Part shown: one piece after another, positions 1-7,879 of the stretch
How positions within the stretch are numbered: position 1 is the stretch's first letter
Layout of the letters: every line of letters starts with the position of its first letter
Source of the DNA: Georgenia satyanarayanai
GTDB lineage: Bacteria; Actinomycetota; Actinomycetes; Actinomycetales; Actinomycetaceae
Direction: 5' to 3'
Assembly (NCBI RefSeq): GCF_009193135.1
Contig: NZ_VUKC01000002.1
Location: 186,001 to 250,000 of the forward strand
DNA length: 64,000 nt
The notes under the pieces: generated by a model
Database searches by the model: none
Seen by the model: only the letters and a program-made list of their open reading frames with translations
Told to the model about the DNA's origin: nothing
Position numbers and translations under genes: made by a program

Positions 1-48
1 CACTAGTGTGAGCCGCCGACAGGCAAAGCCCGATGACGTGGAGGCCCG

Positions 49-813
<765 letters not shown>

Positions 814-836
814 GATCCGGAAGGAAGACCCCCACG

Positions 837-1763
837 ATGACCCGACTGACCCACCGAGCACGCACCGTTGCGTGCGTCGCGGCACTCGCCGCCACCTCCC
901 TCGCCCTCGCCGCCTGCGGCTCGGACGACGCCCCCGAGGCCCCCGCCGAGCTCTCCGGCATCTTCGCCGACGCCCCGGTGGCCGACGACTCGCTCATCGC
1001 CGACGGCTCGACCATGGCGGAGATCCGCGAGGCCGGCACCCTGACGGTCGCGGCCGCGCTCGACGCCCCGCTGCTCTCGCAGCAGAACCCCACCGACCCC
1101 GACGAGGTCGAGGGCTTCGACATCACCCTCGCCAAGCTCCTCGCCACCTACATCCTCGGCGAGCCGACGGTCGAGATCGTCCCTCCCGCGTCGGAGACCC
1201 GTGAGGCGCTGCTGCAGAACGGCACCGTAGACGTCGTCTTCAACACCTACACGATCACCGAGGAGCGCGCCGAGCAGGTCTCCTTCGCCGGCCCGTACTT
1301 CATGTCCGGCCTCGCGGTCGCCGTCGCGGCCGACAACGAGGACATCGCCGGGATCGAGGACCTCGGGGGCAAGACGGTCATCGTCGGGGCGAACACCCCG
1401 GCCGTCGAGGCCGTCCCCGAGCACCAGCCGACCGCCGAGATCGTCACCTTCGGCACCGACCCGCAGGCCGTCCAGGCCCTCGGCCAGGGCCGCGGCGACG
1501 CCTACGTGCAGGACTACATCCTCCTCGCCACCAACGCCGCGGCGAACCCTGACCTCAAGGTCGTGGGCCAGCCCTTCACCGAGGAGCCCTACGGCATCGG
1601 CCTGCCGCCGGAGGACCAGGAGTTCAAGGACTTCGTCAACGACTGGCTGCGGGCGATCCAGGAGGGCGGCCAGTGGGAGCAGGCATGGGCCGACTCGATC
1701 GGCACCGCTGTCGACTCCGCCGCCCCGACGCCGCCCGAGATCGGCTCCGTCCCCGGCTCCTGA
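837..1763 (+). CDS. gluB: Polar amino-acid ABC transporter substrate-binding lipoprotein
   Basis: Extracellular solute-binding protein of the importer, 308 aa, SBP family 3. It has an N-terminal lipoprotein signal peptide with lipobox LAAC, so the mature protein should be lipid-anchored at Cys, followed by an acidic linker. The body carries SBP_bac_3 features: an EVEGFDITLAKLLA-type N-lobe motif and the hinge stretch around VDVVFNTYTITEERAEQVSFAGPYF. The start ATG is preceded by GGAAGGAAG. It lies 23 bases after the ATPase and 24 before the first permease, so it is part of the same operon. Confidence 0.87.
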   Translation: MTRLTHRARTVACVAALAATSLALAACGSDDAPEAPAELSGIFADAPVADDSLIADGSTMAEIREAGTLTVAAALDAPLLSQQNPTDPDEVEGFDITLAKLLATYILGEPTVEIVPPASETREALLQNGTVDVVFNTYTITEERAEQVSFAGPYFMSGLAVAVAADNEDIAGIEDLGGKTVIVGANTPAVEAVPEHQPTAEIVTFGTDPQAVQALGQGRGDAYVQDYILLATNAAANPDLKVVGQPFTEEPYGIGLPPEDQEFKDFVNDWLRAIQEGGQWEQAWADSIGTAVDSAAPTPPEIGSVPGS

Positions 1764-1787
1764 CCGACGGCTAGAAAGGGGCGGGCG

Positions 1788-2432
1788 ATGGACGCACTGC
1801 TCGACAACTCCGACCTCATCCTCGGCGCACTGGGCACCACCCTGTACATCACCGTGGTCTCTGCGGTCGGTGCCCTCGTCGTGGGGGTGCTGACGACGGT
1901 GGCGAGGATCAGTCCGGTGCGGATCCTGCGCACCGCGGCGGCGCTGTACGTCCAGTACTTCCTCAACGTCCCCCTCCTCGCCCTGCTCCTCCTCGCGGTC
2001 TTCGCCCTGCCCGACGCCGGGCTGCTGATGCCGCTGCGCACGACCGTCATCGTCGTCCTCGTCGTCTACGAGGGCGCCTACGTGGCGGAGGCCGTGCGCA
2101 GCGGCGTCAACACCGTGCCGCCGGGCCAGCTCGAGGCCGCCCGCGCCCTGGGCCTGCGCTTCTCCCAGGTGGTGCGCAAGGTCCTCGTGCCGCAGGCGCT
2201 GCGCGCCGTCGTCCAGCCGCTCGGCAACGTCCTCATCGCGCTGCTCATGAACACCGCCCTGGCCGCGACGGTCGGCGTCGTCGAGCTGACGAGCGCGGCG
2301 AACCGGGTGAACAACGTCGCGGCCCAGCCGATCACGATCTACGTGGCCGTCGGCCTGATGTACATGGTGCTGGCGCTGGGCATCGGTCTCCTCGCCGGCC
2401 GTCTGGAGAAGAAGGTGGCGATCACCCGGTGA
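1788..2432 (+). CDS. gluC: Amino-acid ABC transporter permease
   Basis: Integral membrane permease (HisM/GluC type), 214 aa with about five hydrophobic segments. The EAA cytoplasmic loop that docks the ATPase reads EAARALGLRFSQVVRKVLVPQA at about residues 118-139. The start ATG follows AAAGGGG. Its stop codon overlaps the start of the next permease (GTGA), so the two subunits are probably translationally coupled and form a heterodimer. Confidence 0.87.
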   Translation: MDALLDNSDLILGALGTTLYITVVSAVGALVVGVLTTVARISPVRILRTAAALYVQYFLNVPLLALLLLAVFALPDAGLLMPLRTTVIVVLVVYEGAYVAEAVRSGVNTVPPGQLEAARALGLRFSQVVRKVLVPQALRAVVQPLGNVLIALLMNTALAATVGVVELTSAANRVNNVAAQPITIYVAVGLMYMVLALGIGLLAGRLEKKVAITR

Positions 2433-3322
2433 AGCACCACGAGATGAGCTACCTCTACGACGCCCCCGGGCCCCGGGCCATCCGGATGACACGCCTGGCC
2501 TCCGCGCTCAGCGCCGTCGTCCTCCTCGGCGTCCTCGGGCTGGCCCTGTGGCAGTTCGCCTCCCACGGGCAGCTCGACGCCGACCGGTGGCTGCCGTTCC
2601 TGTCCTGGGACATCGGCCGCTACCTCCTCGTCGGCCTCCTCGGCACCCTCCAGGCCGCGGCCGCCTCCGCCGTCCTCGCCTTCCCCCTCGGGGTGCTCCT
2701 CGCCCTCGGGCGCACGAGCACCGTCCGCGTCCTCCGCTGGTTCGCGACGGCGTTCATCGAGGCGTTCCGGGCCATCCCGGTGCTCCTCCTCATCTACGTC
2801 ATGCTCTTCGCCCTGCCGCGGTACGGCTTCAACCCCGACGTCCTGTGGAAGCTCGTCATCCCGCTGACCATCGCGAACTCGGCCGCCATCGCCGAGATCG
2901 TCCGCGCCGGCGTGCTCAGCCTGCCGCGCGGCCAGCTGGAGGCGGGCCTCAGCCTGGGCCTGCGCCGCTACCAGGTGACGCGGAGCGTGGTCCTGCCCCA
3001 GGCCCTGCGCAACGTCACGCCCTCGCTCGTGAGCCAGCTCGTCAGCCTGCTCAAGGACACCTCCCTCGGGTACGTCGTCGCCTTCACCGAGCTGCTGTAC
3101 CGGGCGCAGGTCCTCACGTCCTTCAACCGGCTCCTCATCCAGACCTACATCGTCGTCACGGTCGTCTACCTCATCGTCAACGGGAGCCTGTCCCGCTTCG
3201 CCCGCCACCTGCGCGAGCGGGCCGACGCCGAGGACCCCGCCGCCGTCGTCCCCGGCGCGCCCGTCGCACCACCGACCACCGAGCCCCACCCGCCCGCCGC
3301 CGTCACCACCCAGGAGCGCTAG
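2429..3322 (+). CDS. gluD: Amino-acid ABC transporter permease
   Basis: Second membrane permease of the importer, 297 aa. It starts at a GTG overlapping the previous stop by four bases. The EAA loop (EAGLSLGLRRYQVTRSVVLPQ) is clear at about residues 170-190. The C-terminal 40 residues are Pro/Ala-rich and probably cytosolic or disordered, which makes the protein longer than GluC. The stop lies only three bases before the ATG of the asparaginase gene, so import and amide hydrolysis are probably co-transcribed. Confidence 0.86.
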   Translation: MKHHEMSYLYDAPGPRAIRMTRLASALSAVVLLGVLGLALWQFASHGQLDADRWLPFLSWDIGRYLLVGLLGTLQAAAASAVLAFPLGVLLALGRTSTVRVLRWFATAFIEAFRAIPVLLLIYVMLFALPRYGFNPDVLWKLVIPLTIANSAAIAEIVRAGVLSLPRGQLEAGLSLGLRRYQVTRSVVLPQALRNVTPSLVSQLVSLLKDTSLGYVVAFTELLYRAQVLTSFNRLLIQTYIVVTVVYLIVNGSLSRFARHLRERADAEDPAAVVPGAPVAPPTTEPHPPAAVTTQER

Positions 3323-3325
3323 ACC

Positions 3326-4282
3326 ATGCCCGAGCTCGCAGCCGTCCGCCGCGGAGGTTTCACCGAGAGCCGTCACGTGGGGACCGTCGTCGTCCTCGGT
3401 CGTGACGGCGAGGACCTCCTCGTCCTCGGCGACGGCGGGACGGCGATCCTGCCGCGCTCCACCGTCAAGCCCGTCCAGGCACTCGCCTGCCTCACCGCCG
3501 GCGCCCCGCTCGCCGGGGAGGAGCTGGCCATCGCCGCCGGCAGCCACACCGGTGAGGACCGCCACGTCGCGGTCGTCCGGCGCCTCCTCGAGCGCGCGGG
3601 CCTGTCCGAGGAGCACCTCGGGTGCCCCGTCGACTGGCCCGAGCACGAGGCCACGCGCGAGCGGCTCCTCGCCGCGGGGGCCGGACGGACCCGGGTGCGG
3701 ATGAACTGCTCGGGCAAGCACGCGGCCATGCTGCTCGCCTGCGTCACCAACGGCTGGAGCGTCGAGGGCTACCTCGACGCCGACCACCCGCTGCAGCGTC
3801 ACGTCGCGCGCACCCTCGAGGAGCTGAGCGGCGAGCCGCTCGCCCACGTCACCGTCGACGGCTGCGGCGCCCCCCTGTTCGGTCTGTCCGTGCGCGGCCT
3901 CGCGCGGGCCTTCCACCGCCTCGCCACCTCCCCCGCCGGGTCGCCCGAGGCTCAGGTCGCCGAGGCGATGCGCACCCACCCCTTCTTCGTGGGCGGCGAG
4001 CCGCACTCCAACTCCGACGCCATGCGCCTGGTCCCCGGGCTCCTCGCCAAGGGTGGCGCCGAGGGCGTCATCGGCATGGCCGCACCCACCGGGGAGGCCG
4101 TCGCGCTCAAGGTCGACGACGGCAACCCGCGGGCCACCACACTCGTCGCGCTCCACGCGCTGGAGTCCGTCGGGGTCGACGTCTCCGGCGCCGCCGAGCT
4201 CCGCGACCTGCCGGTCCTCGGCGGTGGGGAGCGGGTCGGGGAGATCGTCGTCGGCGCGGACCTCCAGCGGGCCACGAGGTGA
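3326..4282 (+). CDS. L-asparaginase, zinc-dependent rhizobial (class 3, AnsA/ReAV-like) family
   Basis: Hydrolyses L-asparagine to aspartate and ammonia; cytosolic, 318 aa, Asparaginase_II family (PF06089), unrelated to the E. coli enzymes. Every residue type described for the Rhizobium etli enzyme has a counterpart: Ser45 and Lys48 in RSTVKPVQA, Ser73 in AAGSHTGE, and the metal-site Cys128 and Lys131 in MNCSGKHAAM with Cys180 in VDGCGAP. A later Lys sits in ALKVDDGN. It follows the permease by three bases and overlaps cutC by GTGA. The imported substrate may therefore include Asn, but that is inference from position. Confidence 0.88.
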   Translation: MPELAAVRRGGFTESRHVGTVVVLGRDGEDLLVLGDGGTAILPRSTVKPVQALACLTAGAPLAGEELAIAAGSHTGEDRHVAVVRRLLERAGLSEEHLGCPVDWPEHEATRERLLAAGAGRTRVRMNCSGKHAAMLLACVTNGWSVEGYLDADHPLQRHVARTLEELSGEPLAHVTVDGCGAPLFGLSVRGLARAFHRLATSPAGSPEAQVAEAMRTHPFFVGGEPHSNSDAMRLVPGLLAKGGAEGVIGMAAPTGEAVALKVDDGNPRATTLVALHALESVGVDVSGAAELRDLPVLGGGERVGEIVVGADLQRATR

Positions 4283-5028
4283 CGCAGGTCGAGATCTGCC
4301 TCGAGGACGTCGGTGGCCCGGCGTCCGCCCGCGCCGGCGGTGCGGGTCGGGTCGAGCTGTGCGCCGGCCTGAGCGAGGGCGGGACGACGCCGACCCTCGG
4401 CTTCGTGACCCACGCCCGGCGCGCGGCGCCCGAGCTCGACATCCAGGTGCTCGTCCGGCCGCGGGCCGGGGACTTCGTCTACTCGGCCGCCGAGCTGGAC
4501 GTCATGGTGGCCGACATCGAGGCCGTCCTCGCCCTTCCCGCAACGGGGACCGGGGTCCTCGGTTTCACGCTGGGGGCGCTCACCGCCGCGGGGACGGTGG
4601 ACGAGGCCGCCACGGCACGCCTCGTCACCGCGTGCTCGGGCGCGCCCGTCACCTTCCACAAGGCCTTCGACGCGGTGCCCGACAAGCGCGCCGCCCTGGA
4701 CCTGCTCACGGCGCTCGGCGTCGCCAAGGTCCTTACGGCCGGCGGACCGGGGGCCGCGCTCGGGCACCTCGACGTGCTGGCCGACCTCGTCGACCACGCC
4801 GGGCAGGACATCTCCGTCGTCGTCGGCGGCGGGGTGCGGCCCGGCAACGCCGCCCAGGTCGTCCGGGAGACCGGCGCCCGCGAGATCCACCTCCGCGCGC
4901 CCGTCGAGGTGCGCACGGGCAGCGCGGCCGGCCCTTCGGACTACGACGTCGGCACCCGGACCGTGACGTCCGCGGAGCTGGTGGCCGCCGTCGTCGCCGC
5001 CGTGGCTCCCGGGGAGGGGTCGGCGTGA
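4279..5028 (+). CDS. cutC: CutC family protein
   Basis: TIM-barrel protein of the CutC family, 249 aa, beginning with the family signature (TQVEICLEDV, then AGRVELCAGLSEGGTTPT). Later landmarks are VLVRPRAGDFVYS, the FHKAFD motif and KVLTAGG. The GTG start overlaps the asparaginase stop by four bases, and its stop overlaps the ROK kinase start the same way. The family was named for copper homeostasis in E. coli, but that role is disputed. Here it sits between an asparaginase and a sugar kinase, nowhere near the copper operon at 21.4-24.3 kb, which fits a metabolic enzyme better than a copper protein. Confidence 0.86.
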   Translation: MTQVEICLEDVGGPASARAGGAGRVELCAGLSEGGTTPTLGFVTHARRAAPELDIQVLVRPRAGDFVYSAAELDVMVADIEAVLALPATGTGVLGFTLGALTAAGTVDEAATARLVTACSGAPVTFHKAFDAVPDKRAALDLLTALGVAKVLTAGGPGAALGHLDVLADLVDHAGQDISVVVGGGVRPGNAAQVVRETGAREIHLRAPVEVRTGSAAGPSDYDVGTRTVTSAELVAAVVAAVAPGEGSA

Positions 5029-6002
5029 GCCCGCACGAGGCCGTCGTCGCCGTCGACATCGGCGGCACGACCACCAAGTCCGCCCTCGTGGGCGTCGACG
5101 GGCGGATCCTCGCGACCGACGTCCGCGCCACCGAGCACGGCGAGGCGGCCCAGCGCGCGGTGAGTGCCGCGACGGCCACCCAGGCGTCCCGGGCCCGCAC
5201 GCTCGGGGCCCGGGTCGTCGGGGCCGGGGTCGTGTCACCGGGCATCATCGACGAGGCCTCCGGCGTCGTCCGGTACGCCTCGAACCTCGGCTGGCGCGGC
5301 GTGTCCCTCCGGGACCTCCTCACCACGGTGCTCGACGCCCCCGTGGGCGTCGGGCACGACGCGCGGTCCGCCGGCATCGCCGAGGGCGTCTTCGGGGCGG
5401 TGCGCGGGCAGGCGAGCTACGTCCACGTCTCCATCGGCACGGGGATCGCCGCCAGCCTCGTCGTCGCGGGCCGGGCGGTGAGCGGCCACGAGGGCGGGGC
5501 CGGCGAGCTCGGCCACACGCCCGTCCACCCGGGCGGCGAGCCGTGCCCGTGCGGGCAGCGGGGGTGCCTGGAGGTCTACGCCTCGGGCGCCGGCCTGGCG
5601 CGCCGCTACGAGCAGCGGACGGGGACGGCGCGGACGGCCGCGCAGGTCGCGGCCCGCCTCGAGGAGGACCGGGCGGCCGGTGAGGTCTGGTCCGAGGGCG
5701 CCAGGGCGCTGGCCCTGGGGCTGGCGACCTGCACCCAGCTGCTCGACCCCCAGACGATCGTCATCGCCGGGGGCCTGGCCCAGGCGGGCGACCTCCTCCT
5801 CGCGCCGGTCCGTGCCGGCCTCGCGGAGCTGCTGCGCTGGCGGGAGGCTCCGACCCTCGTCGTGACGACCCTCGGCACGGATGCGGCGAGGCTGGGCGCG
5901 GCGCTCGTCGCGATGCAGGCGGCCGGTCTGGCCGACCGGGCGGCCGCGTGGGACCTCGGTGCGACCGGGGTGCCGGCCGGGGCGGGCGCTGCCGGGGGCT
6001 GA
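5025..6002 (+). CDS. ROK family sugar kinase
   Basis: ATP-dependent sugar kinase, 325 aa. It has the phosphate-binding motif VDIGGTTTKSALVG at the N terminus, the ROK catalytic region ending in HEGGAGELGHTPV, and the zinc motif CPCGQRGCLE. There is no N-terminal helix-turn-helix, so it is a kinase and not a NagC-type repressor. GTG start overlapping cutC by GTGA. The substrate could be glucose, N-acetylglucosamine or N-acetylmannosamine; with asparaginase and CutC beside it, an amino-sugar or glyco-asparagine route is possible but unproven. Confidence 0.85.
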   Translation: MSPHEAVVAVDIGGTTTKSALVGVDGRILATDVRATEHGEAAQRAVSAATATQASRARTLGARVVGAGVVSPGIIDEASGVVRYASNLGWRGVSLRDLLTTVLDAPVGVGHDARSAGIAEGVFGAVRGQASYVHVSIGTGIAASLVVAGRAVSGHEGGAGELGHTPVHPGGEPCPCGQRGCLEVYASGAGLARRYEQRTGTARTAAQVAARLEEDRAAGEVWSEGARALALGLATCTQLLDPQTIVIAGGLAQAGDLLLAPVRAGLAELLRWREAPTLVVTTLGTDAARLGAALVAMQAAGLADRAAAWDLGATGVPAGAGAAGG

Positions 6003-6018
6003 CTCGCGCCGGGCGTGA

Positions 6019-6024
6019 TAGGAC
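6019..6024 (+). promoter_or_regulatory. Leaderless -10 element for the SDR gene
   Basis: TAGGAC lies six bases before the ATG at 6031, with no Shine-Dalgarno between. The preceding bases GTGA also recur before the same element upstream of the S9 peptidase gene. Confidence 0.55.
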
Positions 6025-6030
6025 GGCTCC

Positions 6031-6801
6031 ATGAGCTCGCTCTTCGACCTCACCGGCAGGCTCGCCCTCGTCACCGGCTCCTCCCGCGGCCTCGGCCTCG
6101 CGCTGGCCACCGGCCTGGCCCAGCACGGCGCCCGGGTCGTCCTGCACGGGCGCGACGAGGAGGCGCTCGCCCGCGCCCGCGAGCAGGTCGCCGCGGCCGG
6201 TGACGGCACCGCGGTCCCGACCGTCAGCTTCGACGTCACCGACGCCGCCGCCGTCCGGGAGGGTGTCGGCGCGCTCCTCGCCGAGCACGGCACACCGGAC
6301 ATCCTCGTCAACAACGCCGGGATCCAGCGCCGGGCCGCCTTCAACGACTTCGACCCGGCCGACTGGGACGACATCGTCGCCGCCAACCTCAGCAGCGCGT
6401 TCTACGTCTCCCAGCAGATCACCCGGGGGATGGCCGAGCGCGGCTCGGGGAAGGTCGTCAACGTCGGCTCCGTCCAGTCCCAGCTCGCCCGGCAGACCAT
6501 CGCGCCGTACTCGGCGACGAAGGGTGGCCTGGTCATGCTCACCAAGGGCATGGCGGCGGACCTCGCCCGCTTCAACATCCAGGTCAACGCCATCTCCCCC
6601 GGGTACTTCGCCACCGAGATGAACCGGGCGCTCGTCGAGGACGAGGACTTCACCCGCTGGGTGGTCGAGCGGACGCCCGCGCGTCGCTGGGGGCGGGTCG
6701 AGGAGCTCGTCGGGACCCTGGTCTACCTGTGCTCGGACGCCGCGAGCTTCGTCTCGGGCCAGAACGTGTTCGTCGACGGCGGCATGACCGCCGTCGTCTA
6801 G
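6031..6801 (+). CDS. Short-chain dehydrogenase, gluconate 5-dehydrogenase-like
   Basis: NAD(P)-dependent classical SDR, 256 aa. Cofactor motif TGSSRGLGLALA at about residues 15-26, NNAG near 90, catalytic Ser in NVGSVQSQ and YSATKGG near 155-161, and a C-terminal FVDGGMTAVV. It resembles IdnO/gluconate 5-dehydrogenase, which interconverts 5-ketogluconate and gluconate, and the next gene looks like L-idonate 5-dehydrogenase, so together they would run idonate to gluconate. Its own leaderless promoter suggests expression apart from the upstream importer operon. Confidence 0.82.
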   Translation: MSSLFDLTGRLALVTGSSRGLGLALATGLAQHGARVVLHGRDEEALARAREQVAAAGDGTAVPTVSFDVTDAAAVREGVGALLAEHGTPDILVNNAGIQRRAAFNDFDPADWDDIVAANLSSAFYVSQQITRGMAERGSGKVVNVGSVQSQLARQTIAPYSATKGGLVMLTKGMAADLARFNIQVNAISPGYFATEMNRALVEDEDFTRWVVERTPARRWGRVEELVGTLVYLCSDAASFVSGQNVFVDGGMTAVV

Positions 6802-6812
6802 GAGGGAGCCTC

Positions 6813-7826
6813 GTGCGCGCCATCGTCATCCACGGCAAGGAGGACCTCGAGCTCGTCGAGGTCCCCACCCCGGAGCCCGCCGCGGGGCAGGTGCGGCTGC
6901 GGATGGCTTACGCCGGCATCTGCGGCTCGGACCTCCACTACTACTTCGACGGCGCGAACGGGGCCTTCGTCGTGCGCGAGCCGCTCGTCCCGGGCCACGA
7001 GGTCTCCGGGACGGTCGACCTCGACCCCTCCGGCGAGCTGGCGCCCGGCACACCGGTGACCGTCCACCCCGCCACCTTCGGGCAGGTCCGGCCCGGCGTG
7101 GAGGACCGGCCCCACCTGTGGCCGGGCGGCGCGTACCTCGGCAGCGCCTCGACGTGGCCGCACACCCAGGGCGGGATGAGCGAGTACCTCCTCGTCGACC
7201 GTTCGACGGTCCGGGTGCTGCCCGCCTCGCTGCCGCTGCGGCGCGCCGCCCTCGCCGAGCCGCTCGCCGTCGGCATGCACGGCATCGCCCTGGCCGGCGG
7301 TGTCCAGGGGAGCCGGGTCCTCGTCACCGGCGCCGGGCCGATCGGGCTGCTCACCGCCGCCGCGGCGCTCGCCGGCGGTGCCGCCGAGGTGACCGCGACC
7401 GACGTCCTGCCCGGCCCGCTCGAGCGCGCCCGCGCGCTGGGCGTCCACGCGACCATCGACGTCAGCAGCGAGGAGGTACCGGCCGAGGCCTACGACGTCG
7501 TCCTCGAGTGCTCTGGCGTGCCGGCCTCGATCAACACCGCCTTCCGCGCGGCCCGGCGGGCCGGGATCCACGTCCAGCTCGGGATGGTGCCGGACGAGCC
7601 CAAGGGCCTCAACCTCGCCCCCGTCATCTCCAAGGAGCTCACGGTTCACGGCTCCTTCCGCTTCCGGGACGAGATCGACGCCGCGGTCGCGCTGCTCGAC
7701 GCCCAGCCGGGCATCGAACAGGTCGTCACCCACGAGCTGCCCGCCGACCAGGCGGTCGAGGCCTTCGCCGTCGCCCGTGACTCCCAGGCCTCCGGCAAGG
7801 TCCTCGTCACCCTCTGGCAGGAGTAG
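6813..7826 (+). CDS. Zinc-type alcohol dehydrogenase, L-idonate 5-dehydrogenase-like
   Basis: Medium-chain dehydrogenase, 337 aa. The GTG start is preceded by GGAGGGAG, which decides it against longer readings. Catalytic-zinc ligands are visible in GICGSDLHYY and PGHEV, and the Rossmann motif is GAGPIGLL. The GSDLHYY signature points to the idonate/sorbitol branch. Unusually, the four structural-zinc cysteines that normally follow the VxxxP segment at about residues 90-110 are all absent: that stretch reads HPATFGQVRPGVEDRPHLWP. Twelve bases from the SDR stop, so probably one unit for idonate or a related sugar acid. Confidence 0.8.
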   Translation: MRAIVIHGKEDLELVEVPTPEPAAGQVRLRMAYAGICGSDLHYYFDGANGAFVVREPLVPGHEVSGTVDLDPSGELAPGTPVTVHPATFGQVRPGVEDRPHLWPGGAYLGSASTWPHTQGGMSEYLLVDRSTVRVLPASLPLRRAALAEPLAVGMHGIALAGGVQGSRVLVTGAGPIGLLTAAAALAGGAAEVTATDVLPGPLERARALGVHATIDVSSEEVPAEAYDVVLECSGVPASINTAFRAARRAGIHVQLGMVPDEPKGLNLAPVISKELTVHGSFRFRDEIDAAVALLDAQPGIEQVVTHELPADQAVEAFAVARDSQASGKVLVTLWQE

Positions 7827-7867
7827 CGCCGGCCGCCCCGCCCGCCCGGGTGGCGCGGGTCACGTGA

Positions 7868-7873
7868 TAGGAC
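7868..7873 (+). promoter_or_regulatory. Leaderless -10 element for the S9 peptidase gene
   Basis: TAGGAC six bases upstream of the GTG at 7880; the ten-base string GTGATAGGAC is shared with the promoter at 6019. Confidence 0.55.
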
Positions 7874-7879
7874 AGGTCC

